Below are positions 1 through 9,506 of a stretch of 14,126 nt of DNA, piece after piece (the first letter of the stretch is position 1; every line of letters starts with the position of its first letter). This DNA is from Monoraphidium neglectum (taxonomy: Eukaryota > Chlorophyta > Chlorophyceae > Sphaeropleales > Selenastraceae), in NCBI RefSeq assembly GCF_000611645.1, contig NW_014013187.1, forward strand, positions 8,514 to 22,639. Reading direction: 5' to 3'. The translations under genes and the position numbers were made by a program. The notes under the pieces were generated by a model that made no database searches, was not told where the DNA came from, and was given only the letters and a program-made list of their open reading frames with translations.

Positions 1-339
1 CGCCGTGAGTCGTACCCCTGCGCCTAGTGCCGGCTGTCTCTCCCACCGGCAGGCAAGCTGTGCAGAACAGCTTGGCATCTGATGCATGCCGCAATGCATG
101 ACTGCATGTGTGTGTGTGTGTGTGTGCGTGTGTGTGTGATCTCTCAAGTTGACTTCTTTCCAGGGTCAACTTGGCATTCTCAGAGGCTTCTGAACCCTTG
201 GGTAAAACCACTTCAGCAGTATCAAATGCGACTGTAGGGCCCCGCACCGGCAACTTGCAGCACCCCTGACCTAGCAATCTGCGGGACACATGTGACATGA
301 CAGGGCTGAGCTGGGGTGGAGCAGTCGGTCCGTCTCCAG
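1..339 (-). repeat. Left arm of a dispersed inverted repeat
   Basis: Read on the minus strand, this stretch matches the plus strand at 12286-12645, about 95% by eye outside the microsatellite. The match ends cleanly near 339, just after GTCTCCAG. It continues to base 1, so the left end lies outside the window. A TG dinucleotide run sits inside it, where the other arm carries a longer CA run. The arm starts about 260 bases past the stop of the coiled-coil gene, in the same orientation to that gene as the right arm has to the glycohydrolase gene. No transposase is visible. Confidence 0.88.
107..138. repeat. TG dinucleotide microsatellite
   Basis: About 16 TG units with one CG interruption near 127. 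The homologous site in the other arm (12487-12536) has about 25 uninterrupted CA units, so the locus has changed length between the two copies. Confidence 0.95.
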
Positions 340-600
340 GTGGGGACTGGCAGTTTGCACCTGGCACACAATCCAGCTCACGCCTGTCACAGTCTGAAAT
401 GGCTGTTTGCACCCGTGCCCTTGTGATACGCTATCGATGCTGTTGCCCTGGTGAAATGCTGGCCTCTGCCTACCCCCCAAACACAAGCTAGCTTGTTTCT
501 GCTCCACGCAGCCGATCTCGCTCTGCGACTCTCTCTTTGCCGCTCACGGCGTGACCGCGCCGCAACTTGCCACGCAGCCCGATCCTGCCCCAGCACCGTG
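340..600. other. 3' flank of the coiled-coil gene
   Basis: This lies between the repeat arm and the stop codon of the minus-strand gene and probably holds its 3' untranslated region. I found no TGTAA signal on the minus strand here, unlike the other genes, so the transcript end is unclear and may fall inside the repeat arm. Open frames here lack coding character. Confidence 0.45.
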
Positions 601-2985
601 TCACGGCCCTCGCAGCCACCGTTCCAAGCGACTGCCGCTGATGCCGCTGACGGATGGCGCAGCAGCCGCGGCGGAAGCTGCTGCTTTGGCCGCCTCCCTC
701 GCGACGCTCTTGGCGTCCTCTCGCTGCCTTTTGATGAGGTCCTCCACCCCCTGGCACGCCTTGCTCTCTGCCTCCCACGCGCCCTTGACGCTCTCCAGCA
801 TGGCCTGGCAGGCAGGTGCATCAGCAGTGCCGCGGGGTGGTTTAAGGCACGTCGGCATCAGGAATGCAGTGTCGGGGAGCGAGGATGCCGCCAATATGCG
901 GGGCACATGCATTTTCTGTGCAGGAGCCTCACACCTGCAGGAGGTTGCAGTGATACCTTGAAATCAGACCAACCACCTCGCCGCTGCTCATTAACCACTA
1001 GCAGCCGACAGCGAGGGCCTTGCGCACCCTCCACTCTTTTAACCCCTCACCCCGCATCAAGTCAAGCTGATCGGTGGAGGCACAGGGCGCGGGTGGGTTT
1101 GAAAAAGACAAGGGTGAGCAAGGCAAGAGTCGCCTCCTGCAGCTGCCTGCGCAAGCCTTGCACACCTGCAGCGCTTTGTCCAGCTCCCCCTTGGGATTCA
1201 TCAGGCCCTGCGTCACGCCCTGCCGCGCCGTGACGCGGTTCGAGATGGCCTGGAGCACGTGGTCGTGCGACCAGAGGCACCTCTTGTGGCCTGTGTTGAC
1301 CAGCTTCTGCCCAAGTTTGCCCGGGTCCTTGTCGACCCACACCTGCAATGCAGGACCAAGCGTGAGCCGGGAATACGACCTGGCAAAAGGACGATTGCAG
1401 GCGCCCAGCAGCACCTCGTTTGGGTCCCGGCCCTCGCAGCTCTGACACACCGAGCGGGCCCCCAGGGGGTGCCGCCACACCTTGAGCTCTCCCCCCGCCT
1501 CCACCCTGATGGTGTAGCCCGTCACGCCTGTCCTGCAGCCCTGCTCCTCAGCGGAGCGCACGGTGGCCTTGTCCTCCAGTGGCTGTGTGAGGGAGCAGCC
1601 ACAAGGCCGGCAGGGAGAAATTGCGAGGAAGCAGCGAGAGATGGTGCTTGGCAGCAGTCAGTAAGAAATGCCGTCGCACCCGTGTGCACCAGCCTGAAAG
1701 GGCAGCTGTGCGTAGCACTCAAGGATGCAGTGAGCTGACGTCCTCGATCTCCTGTGCAGGGGAGGGCAACCCGCGGCTCACCACATGCCCTAGGCTGGCA
1801 ACCCACGCCATGTGCGCCAGGCGTGACGCGCCACGCAGGAGGATGCGAGCGTGCCTGTCGTTCTCAACCAAGAAACCGTCGTGCCCACCGCCGATGGGCA
1901 CGTGCGTGCCTGGTGGGTGAGGGGCACCCGTGTCCTGCTGCTGCGCGCACGCATCTGCCTGCGAGGCAGCGGCCACACCCGCCTGCGCTCCCGCCGCCGC
2001 CGCCTGGCTGCATGCAGTCGCCAGCGACGCCTCCATGGCCTCGAGCTGGTTCATCAGAGCCTGGTGCTGTTCCTGCTGGACGGCCTGCAGGCGGCCAGAT
2101 GCCGCCACCACCGCCGACGCCGCCGCATGCTGCTCTGAGGGGAACACCCTGGCGCGCTGCTCAGCCCAAGCCGCACGCGCGCGGCCGAAAGCGGCCGCCT
2201 CCTCAATGGCCGCCGCAGCCTCAAGCTCCATTGCGGCCTCGCAGTCTGCGGCGAATTGCTGCGCCCTCGTCGCGCGCACGTGCGCTGCCTCGGCTGCTGC
2301 TAGAAGTAGTTTCAGGTCGCCCCGCGCTGCCGCGGCCTGCTCGTTCAGCTGCCTGATCTCCGCCTCAATCCTCGCCCGCTCATCGTGCACCAGCTGCTGG
2401 CGGCGCACCGCTTCGGCATGCTCCTCCCTCAAACGATTGGCCTCACTTGCAGCAGCGGTTTCCCTCTGCCTCTGCCTTCCTGCCGGCACAGTGCCCAGCT
2501 GCTTGAAGTCAGCCGCCAACTCGGCCTGTTCCGCCTCCAGCTGCTGGGCCACCTCGCCGGCTGCCGCCGCTCGGCACTCCTGCGCCCCCTGACCGCCACT
2601 GGCGAGCACGGCCTCCGTCTCCTCGCCAGCCTGAATCTGGTGTCCTGGATGTGCATAGCCCGGTGAGACGTGCTCAGGCCTTGCGATTGGGCCGGCACTC
2701 TCAGGTGCCGCAGCTGCTGCCTTGCAGCAAGGCCTCGCCAGTGCCACAAGGAGTGCGCCGCCAGCCATCGCAGCAGCTGCTACGCTCGCATTTGCAGCCC
2801 TCTGGATGGGCAGAAGCCATCTGTTAGCGCTGGGATGCGATAATGTAGAGAGTGCAGAAGGTTGGGGACACCGGCGCTTGCGGGTGCGGCGACGGCCGCG
2901 GCATTGCGTTCTGCGAGCCAAACATCCTGGTGCTCTGCCGGGTCCAACATGCCTGCTGTATGACCTCACACCTGTTCACTGTCAT
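601..2985 (-). CDS. Alanine-rich coiled-coil protein, function unknown
   Basis: Proposed exons (minus): 2985-2972, 2820-1782, 1582-1166 and 804-601, about 557 residues. The last three junctions are phase 0 with GTGAGC and GTGTGC donors and CAG acceptors, and they join into one continuous helix (KALQ followed by AMLESVKGAW). The first exon (five residues) is a guess: an AACAG|GTGTGA donor joins a CTAACAG acceptor in matching phase 2. Residues 6-36 are hydrophobic and Ala-rich, like a signal or membrane anchor. Residues 94-231 and 247-300 are Ala/Glu/Gln/Arg-rich coiled coil. Residues 309-490 look globular, with four Cys in the middle, and match no family I know. A short coiled coil and a low-complexity tail end the protein. 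An in-frame ATG at 2768 would give about 535 residues. Another open frame from ATG 2950 looks protein-like and could be an alternative first exon. Function is not assigned. Confidence 0.65.
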
Positions 2986-3218
2986 TCCAAGGCTCTGTGA
3001 GACGTGAGTCCCGTCTCAAGCGCTTACGTAGATCAAGGCCCAAGATTTTCCGTTACAACACGGTAGTATATGTTTTCGTATCATCTCCTGAAATCTTGCT
3101 TCACATGTCAATACAGGAGCGATGTCGCACCGCAACAACTCCTCGTCAACCGACCCCGTCCTTTAGCTTTTGGCGCCATCGCAGGAGCAGCCACGCCCCA
3201 TACCACGCTCCGAGAAAC

Positions 3219-3250
3219 ACGGTACGGTAACGGTATCGTATAACGTTATA
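3219..3250. promoter_or_regulatory. ACGGT triplet next to a 12-base perfect palindrome
   Basis: ACGGT occurs at 3219, 3224 and 3230 on the plus strand, followed at 3239-3250 by TATAACGTTATA, which equals its own reverse complement. The cluster lies about 235-265 bases upstream of the proposed start of the coiled-coil gene. AACGG and AACGTT resemble MYB-type cores, but that is inference; this is a candidate protein-binding site only. Confidence 0.35.
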
Positions 3251-3394
3251 TGTATCACGAATCCGTCGTAACCTGTACTCGAGTCAATGTTACGTGCATT
3301 CCCCATTCCCACCGAAAACCGCCATGCGCACACCTGCTGGTGCAGGGCCTGCTCTGCCGTATTCATCCGTCGCAAATGGCAACCCAAACCTGCA

Positions 3395-3399
3395 TTACA
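3395..3399 (-). promoter_or_regulatory. TGTAA polyadenylation signal of the BTB gene
   Basis: TGTAA on the minus strand, 390 bases past the stop codon of the BTB gene. It is the first such motif after that stop, which implies a 3' untranslated region of about 400 bases. Confidence 0.5.
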
Positions 3400-3788
3400 G
3401 CGTTACTTGTATTGTACATTCTTGGAAACACAGCTGCAATCGCAATGTTCAGTCTGAGGTTGTTGACAGGCACTGCACTACCACGCCACTGTGCCGCAAT
3501 AGCTGCGAATATCATAATAATCTGCCAACAAGCTGCATCAAATGAGCCTCAGCTAATCAGAAATGCCTCTCCAGTGTGAGGCTGACGTTGCTGCGGCGGC
3601 AGGCGGCGCAAGTGGGCCTGTTGGTGGTGTCCTCCTCGATTCTGATGTCATACCTGCGGCAGAAGGGTAGGTGTCAGGCCTCAGTGTGCCGCTGTCTCAA
3701 AAGGGGTACGAAATATGTCCCCTCAACAAAATATAATGATGGCTGCTACAAACCCCCATATTGCATGAAGCCTATCCCTGTGCAAAGC

Positions 3789-6571
3789 TCACTCGTCCTT
3801 GAGAATAGCGGCCAGCACAAACCAATTGTCCTGCGGGTTGATGAGTTGCGTGAAGTACATGAGAGCCCTTTCGGAGGCGCTGGTTGGGTGTTGCTGATGG
3901 ATCGTTAGTCAGCTTATTGTCCAGTGTAACGAAGGAGATGGTCGTCGGACGCCTGCATACAAAAACTACCTAGCCTAAGGCGTCACGCCTTGATGACGGT
4001 TTGCGCCCCCGGAGGCGCGTCGCTTGGCTACCTATGCCTGGCCGCCCAGGTGCATCGCAAGCTCCGCCGACATGCAGCCGTGACCTGCATATGACAGCAA
4101 TGCCTACACCCCCACCTGGACATACTCCGCCACAGAGTACTTTTCAAACAGCGCCAGCTCGCTGCCGGGCCGCAGCGCCATCTCAAAGGCCCAGCCGCTG
4201 GAGCCCTTGACACTGATCACCTGCGCACCCCCGTGCACGCAACAGGCATGTCAGCGGCGGCAACGGCGCGTGGGAGGCAAGCAAAGAGCTTGGCTTGCCA
4301 AGGGGCTGGTTGGTGGATGCAAAAACAGAGGCACGAAGCGGCATACATGTGATGCAATACAAGGGGATCACGCGATAGATAAGTCGCAATCGAGCTTGTC
4401 CGGTGTGCACTACGGCTGGCAATATCCAACCCCGCTTTGGCGCATGCACTGTCCGCCACCTCAGCGCACCTGCAGCTTGTCCCTCAAGCTGCTGCCCTCG
4501 CTCATGGTGCTGCCCAGCAGCGCCATCATGCGGTCGTGGGTGCACTCGCTGGCAATAGTAATCGAAACCTTGCCTGCACAAAACAGTTGATGGGTGATGT
4601 GTGCGAGGGAGTAGTTGGTTGGTTGTGTAGGTGGGTGGGTGCGCGCGCCCATTACGCGCGCCCATGCTTGCATGCGTGGAGGCATGTGTGCCCAAGTATG
4701 AATGTAGGCAAAGCTGCGACACACAGATGACCCAAAGTTGGCCAAGGTATGCGGGGACCAAGAAAATGTCTGTCCGCATGCCAGCCCAAATCACAGACGA
4801 TTTGCCGGCACACGGGGCACAGGCACGCGCACGCACCGCCGGCGAGGCGGCCGGCCGGGGCGCACCCGTGTGCAGGGCGCGGTGGGGCGGCATGAAGGCC
4901 AGCTCCAGCAGGGTCGTCACGACGTCGCGCATGCGGTCGTTGCCCTGCAGGTACTTGCTCGTCCACCTGAAAGCCCCCGGGTCCTACACGCAATCCCGTG
5001 GGCGCATAAACGTGTTGTCGTGCAATCGGGGTTTTGGGCGGGACTCGGGCCAGAGCTGCGGCGCTGGGTCAGACGGGGACAGACCCAGGGGAACTGAGGC
5101 GTGCCGAGCTCACCAGGGGCTGGGGCACGAACTTGGCTGCGCCCAGCTCCGGCTGCGCCGCGGACGCCGACGCCGCGCGCACCAGCGAGTTGGTGGGTGC
5201 CGGGGGCATGGGAAGGGACTGCGGGATGGCGGGGGTGGGATGGGGGCGGTGAGCTGGGACGAACGGCAGCTGGCACCTGTGGGGACCCTAGCAGATTCGC
5301 AAGAGTCTGTATGCGCTCGCTCAGGTGGCTGGGGTCCTCAACACAGGAGAAAAAGCAGCCCCTTACCGCGTGATACATGGAGCTGGCCCTCACGGGCGCC
5401 GTCGCCGACAGAACCCCAACGCTGCTGTATGCCGGCCCATGACCCGGCAGCGGCGGCACGAAGCTCAACCTGCGCGGGGGGCGGGCGCGCAACTGTGACC
5501 GCTTAACAAGGTTGAGCGCAGGCAATCGCCACGGACGCTGCTGCGGCAGCAATCCAGGCTGGAAGCCCCTGTGCAGCTGCAGGACAGAACAGCACACAGC
5601 TGCCTTGGCGTCCCGCAGCAATCTCCCGAAGCCCACCTGCCAACCGTTGCCTCCCCAGCAAACACGCTGCTGCGGCACGGGGCGGCCAGCGATTCGCCCG
5701 CGCCGCCGAGCGCGCCGCCCGCCGGGTCCCAGATGCTGGCGCGCGTGACGGCGGAGAGCGGCGGCGGGGGCCCCGCCACCATGCTGGGGCTGCCGTAGCC
5801 CCCAAAGGCGGTCGAGTAGGAGGGGCTGCCGCTGTAGCCGCTGTAGGCGGTCGAGGCGGCGGGCGAGGGCGCGCGGTCCAGGGGCGCCGGCGAGGCGATC
5901 TCCTGGGCGCGCAACCAGGCCTCAAAGCCTGTGAGCTGGTAATACCTGGGGTTGGTCCAGCCGCAGCGGGAAGTGGCCAGGCAGGTGGTTGAAACAGGGA
6001 GCCCTCCACCTGTGTCCTCCGTTGAGCTCGCTGCTCGCCCGCGGGGTCTATGCAGGGGCGGCGCCCCCCTCCCCCTGCTGTGCCTGCTGCAGTGCGGCCG
6101 CTGCTGTGGTGCAAGCGGTGTGACCCGGCCTGAACAAGCTCAACCCCCACGCGCCTGATCTCCTGCAGCAGCTCGCGGCGCTCGTCCGCCATCTTGGGCA
6201 GCAACACCCAGCCGTCCCGCAGGTAATTGAGGACTTGGGGCAGCAGGTGGGCGGGGGGCAGAGGTTACGTGGCTCGGCGGCATTGCGTGGATATTGGGCT
6301 GGGAGTAGCAGCGGCCTGGCTTCAGCAGGGGCAAACATCCCCTTTGGCGAGCCGCCACAACCACGCGCGGGCGCTTCTTGGGGGCCCGCTCACTGATTTG
6401 GAAGAAGCGCGGGCTGCGATCGATGAACATGGCCCCGTCAGCCCCCGTCGGACAGGGCAGGATGCCGCGTGCCATGAGCGCGAGGCGGCTGCTGGGCTCT
6501 CGCATGAGTGTCTCTCGTGCCGTGGTGTGGGGCACGCCGCCCACGTTCAGCTGCACAAACTGCTGGGCCAT
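3789..6571 (-). CDS. KCTD-type BTB/T1 domain protein with an unrecognised C-terminal region
   Basis: Nine exons (minus): 6571-6394, 6233-6155, 5945-5637, 5469-5367, 5218-5114, 4983-4866, 4573-4470, 4220-4116, 3893-3789. All phases agree and give 401 residues. Residues 4-95 form a potassium-channel-tetramerisation-type BTB domain: VQLNVGG at 6-12, TT and TL further on, FIDRSPRFFQIILNYLRDG at 49-67 and YYQLTGF at 87-93. Members of this family oligomerise and often act as adaptors for cullin-3 ubiquitin ligases; that role is inference here. No channel membrane segments follow. Residues 98-258 are a Ser/Pro/Gly/Ala-rich linker. Residues 259-401 look globular (WTSKYLQGNDRMRDVV; the end is NWFVLAAILKDE) and I do not recognise the fold. 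Intron 2 appears to be GC-AG (AG|GCGCGT); using GT at 6150 instead would delete the conserved YYQ. The gene is head to head with the plus-strand gene at 7007. Confidence 0.85.
3977..3991. repeat. Short perfect inverted repeat in intron 8
   Basis: AAGGCGTCACGCCTT: two 7-base arms around a single base. It lies inside the last intron of the BTB gene. No role is evident. Confidence 0.5.
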
Positions 6572-7006
6572 TTCTGCGTGCCCTCAGCAGCTGAGCTCTG
6601 CGCCGCACTTGCGGGGTCTGTCTCAGCTGTACAGCTGGCGGCGCTTTTAAGTGCAGTAAATACGCTCTTCTCTACAATGTACGGTATGCAGCTCCGCAGG
6701 ACTACAGACGAGTGTCGAAACGTGCCTGTGCAGGATAGAGGTCTCGGCAGCAAAGACGCTTGGAAGTCGACGTATGATAATAGACAATGGTGGTTATATA
6801 CAACTTTCAGGCACACTTCAAGCCTACGAAAATTGAGTTTGCGCTTTGCAGCAAAAATGGTTCAATGGGAAGTACGAGGGACAATGTGCCGTTGCCCTTT
6901 TAGTCGATCAGTATCTTTTCCCCTCGCATCACGTGTTTGTGCTGCCTCTACAGCATTTGTAAGCTTGCACAGGCGCCGCGAGCTTGAAGTGCAGGTCTCG
7001 TGCACA
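6572..7006. promoter_or_regulatory. Divergent promoter region between BTB gene and two-helix protein gene
   Basis: This 435-base spacer lies between the ATG codons of two divergent genes and is clearly AT-richer than the coding parts from about 6650 to 6960. A TATA-like TTATATA at 6794-6800 faces the plus-strand gene and would put its transcript start near 6830. No clear TATA-like site was seen for the minus-strand gene. From 6830 the plus frame stays open to 7007, so the coding start of that gene could be further upstream (ATG at 6857). Confidence 0.5.
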
Positions 7007-8081
7007 ATGGCGCAGCTCATGCGAATCAGCCGAGCCTTTGGATCGGGCCTCGTGACTAGACGTTGCCAGCATGCCCGGCTCGCGCCCAGCGTGGCCCGTG
7101 GGCAGCGTTCCGTGCTCGCCCGGGCTGAGCAAGAGCCATCGACATCTACCAAGGCCGAGGAGGTAAGGCAAAGGTGTGAGAAAGCCGACTGTGATACCAG
7201 CATTCTGCTGATGCGCAGCGCTGCTGCAGCTCGACAGTGGCGGTGCCTGTGTGGCGCGTGCCGCTGCGCTCTGCGTGGCGCCCAGTGCCCGTCAGCCATC
7301 CGTCCAAACAGCGGTTGCTGCGAGCCATAAGCGCGCACATGCGACGTCACTGCCACACTGCAGGGATCGCAGCAGCAGCCGGGCGAGGACCTGCCGTCGT
7401 GGGTGCGCCGCGAGAAGGAGCGCGAGCTGGCTGAGGCCGGCAGCAAGGACCTGCCGTGGCCCCTCTACCTGGTGCTGTCCTGCCTGGTAGCAATCGCCTC
7501 GGTAGGCTCTCGCGGTGTACTCTTGAATTGATGCTATCATCTGGCACCAGCTGCGGGTGAGGGAGCCGGGCGTCATGCAGCAACGGGCACTCGGCGTCAG
7601 CCCAAATGTATGTCCCAACAGGTGCAGCCTGCTTGTTGAAGCTGACATCGCTGTGCCGTTGTTGCCTTCCAGGTGGGGTCGGTCTTTGAGTACGTTGACC
7701 GCAACGCGATCTTCGGTGTCGTCCAGCCCGACAGCCCCCTCTGGGCCCCCATCCTCGGCCTCTTTGCCATCACTGGGCTGCCTACCGCTGGTGCGGCGCA
7801 CATGCGATGCAGGCTCGCCTCGCAACATGTTGCAGCAGCTGTGTTTCCTGCAAGCATGCGGCTTCAGCTTTGCATAGTGTGGCCGCAGTGTGCTGTTCTC
7901 CACGTGGTTAATCAGCCATGCCCGCAAGTTGCGGCGTGTCTCGGCGTGTCTCGTGCTCTGCCGTGCCTGCTAATCAACCTCCTTCCCCGTCCCCCCCCCA
8001 GGCTTCCTGTTCTTCAAGGGCGTCAATGCGGCCAACGAGGCAGCAGAGAGGCAGGACCGCATCGACGGCTATATTAAGTAG
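7007..8081 (+). CDS. Small plastid-targeted two-helix membrane protein, function unknown
   Basis: Four exons: 7007-7162, 7364-7501, 7673-7790 and 8002-8081, giving 163 residues. Donors are GTAAGG, GTAGGC and GTGCGG; all acceptors end in CAG, the last after a long C run. The first ~42 residues (MAQLMRISRAFGSG then Arg/Ala/Ser-rich, no acidic residue) look like a plastid transit peptide ending near VLARAEQE. The mature part has PSWVRREKERE, a first membrane helix at about 83-101 (LPWPLYLVLSCLVAIAS), FEYVDRN, and a second helix at about 121-145 (LWAPILGLFAITGLPTAG), ending in ANEAAERQDRIDGYIK. From memory this resembles a small uncharacterised chloroplast membrane protein conserved in plants and algae (Arabidopsis AT2G05310 or AT4G13500 may be homologues; unverified). 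Thylakoid location is inferred. An in-frame ATG at 6857, also in good context, would add 50 residues. Confidence 0.85.
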
Positions 8082-8219
8082 AGAGCTTTGAGTGTGCCAT
8101 CGTGTGTTTGAGGGTAACAATTCCTTTGTGCAGGGTGGTGGCTTTTACAAACCACGTGTGCGAGAGTTCGAGTGTCGCTGCCTTCTCCCAGCTGTTGCAA
8201 TCTGCTCTGAGCTGCTGAG

Positions 8220-8224
8220 TTACA
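8220..8224 (-). promoter_or_regulatory. TGTAA polyadenylation signal of the ELIP gene
   Basis: TGTAA on the minus strand 98 bases past the ELIP stop codon, at a usual distance for a green algal gene. Confidence 0.6.
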
Positions 8225-8255
8225 ACAGAGCCATTCGGCAGAAGTTTTGAACCTG

Positions 8256-8260
8256 TGTAA
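8256..8260 (+). promoter_or_regulatory. TGTAA polyadenylation signal of the two-helix protein gene
   Basis: TGTAA on the plus strand 174 bases past the TAG at 8079. It lies beyond the minus-strand signal of the convergent ELIP gene, so the two transcripts should overlap at their 3' ends. Confidence 0.6.
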
Positions 8261-8322
8261 TGATGGGAATTTTGGAATTTCGGAAGGCGCGTGCGACATC
8301 GCCAAGCAACAGCAGCATAAGT

Positions 8323-9128
8323 CTAGAAAAAGGGCACGCCTGCCTTGCTCTCCAGCCACAGCAGCACCGCCCAGCCAATCATGGCGGCGCGGCCGTTGGT
8401 GAACTCGGCTTGCGGCGTGAATGAGCCAAAGGCCTCATGCCGCGCGCCCTTGAGGATGGGCACCATCGATGCGTACACCCACAGCGCTGCCGCCACATAC
8501 TCCCATATCGGCCCGTGCTGCAGCAGCTGGACAGCTGTCTGCCCCGTCTCGGCTTCTGCGCGTGCCACGATGAACATGCCCAGCATGGCCAAGCGGCCGT
8601 TGATGATCTCTGGGGCGGGGCCGTTGAACTTGAGGGCGTCTGGTGGTGGGGTGACAGCAGGTGCAGGGGCGGCAGCAGGCATGAGGTGTCGCAGCAACAA
8701 GGGAGTGGTCGTTCCAGGCTCTGCACCTGGCAATCTGAGATGCTAGATTATTCGTCTTGCCTCGTCAGCCACGCAGGTGATTTGATGATTGACAATCAAG
8801 TGGCCGTGCTCATGCACTACGTCCACTGCCAGCCCGAAGCCTTTTGTGCCCACTGCCCCCTAACGAGCGCACCAAAGAGGCTGACATCGCTGCGCTTGAT
8901 GTAGCTGGTGGCTGGGCTAGACGTTGGGCTAAGCCTGCCGCTGCTGCTAGCACCCACACCGCTTGCTGTCCGAGGCTCCTCAGTGGCTGCAGCCGCTGGG
9001 AGCATGCGCAGGCGCTGCCCGCTCCGCCACCGTCCGTAAGCAACCGGCGAGCGCAAGCTGTTGGATAGCCCGGTGCGCCCTATCACTGCGCCTACGGTTC
9101 TATTCTCGAAGCATAGCGTCGGTGCCAT
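8323..9128 (-). CDS. ELIP: Early light-induced protein (ELIP), chlorophyll a/b-binding superfamily
   Basis: Two exons (minus): 9128-8873 and 8726-8323, joined in phase 1 through a GTGCGC donor and a GCCAG acceptor, giving 219 residues. The first ~50 residues have few acidic residues and are rich in Arg, Ser and Ala (RLRMLPAAAA near 40-48), as in a plastid transit peptide. The mature part has three predicted helices. Helix I holds EIINGRLAMLGMF (E125, N128, R130), helix II spans about 159-177, and helix III holds EFTNGRAAMIGWAVLL (E193, N196, R198). The paired E..NGR motifs in helices I and III are the chlorophyll-ligand signature of ELIP and related proteins. ELIPs accumulate in the thylakoid membrane under high light or stress and are thought to protect by binding free chlorophyll. 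The exon-1 donor is the least certain point. The gene ends face to face with the two-helix protein gene and starts head to head with the glycohydrolase gene. Confidence 0.9.
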
Positions 9129-9506
9129 GCTTGAAGCGAGCACGCAAGTTGGTGCACACAGTGACCGTCGTGGTGCGTGATGGGCCAGGAAAGAAGGCTA
9201 TGAAACACACATCTGTTGAAAAGGGAAATGTGAATGCGGCTGGACATCGCGATCGGAAGCGCATGAATCCTGTGGCGCCTACTCACTCGATGCTGACCAA
9301 TGCCGACATGGTTGAGCAGGGCGCATTCATTGTCGAACATCCAATCACAAACTTTTATTGATGGCCAGCTCCCCCAAGCACAGAGATCACGTTCTACGAT
9401 CTAGTCGCAGCCCAGCGATACCTCGGGCGCCCCTGTTGGTTCTAGTGGCGCTGTGTACTGGCATACTTATATATCTGCAGTGGCGATCGGGTCCTCTGGT
9501 GCGTCC
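9129..9506. promoter_or_regulatory. Divergent promoter region between ELIP and ADP-ribosylglycohydrolase genes
   Basis: This 378-base spacer lies between two divergent ATG codons. On the plus strand it has CCAAT at 9297-9301 and 9341-9345, and a TATA-like TTATATAT at 9467-9474, only 33 bases before the glycohydrolase ATG. It also contains a 49-codon upstream ORF. No TATA-like site was found for the ELIP side. Confidence 0.45.

Larger units (their letters stand above)
2986..3788. other. Spacer: 3' UTR of BTB gene and upstream region of coiled-coil gene
   Basis: The spacer between two minus-strand genes is AT-richer than its surroundings, with stops scattered in all frames. The part next to 3788 should be the 3' untranslated region of the BTB gene, down to a TGTAA signal at 3399-3395. 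The part from about 3000 to 3390 should hold the promoter of the coiled-coil gene. It carries three closely spaced ACGGT motifs and a perfect palindrome. No gene is seen on either strand. Confidence 0.6.

Noticed and set aside
451..1233. 260-codon plus-strand ORF
   Set aside because: It lies opposite exons 3-4 of the coiled-coil gene; its composition is the mirror of a GC-rich coding strand and it crosses that gene's introns without change.
1328..1366. 37-base intron inside exon 3 of the coiled-coil gene (CCAG|GTCGTA to TTGCAG)
   Set aside because: Too short for this genome's introns, and removing it breaks the reading frame.
3576..3908. 110-codon plus-strand ORF
   Set aside because: The minus strand here encodes the last exon of the BTB gene (ending NWFVLAAILKDE), which joins in phase to the previous exon; the plus frame is a shadow and has no family features.
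4631..5506. 291-codon plus-strand ORF
   Set aside because: It lies opposite exons 4-6 of the BTB gene and their introns; no recognisable domain and no sensible codon pattern.
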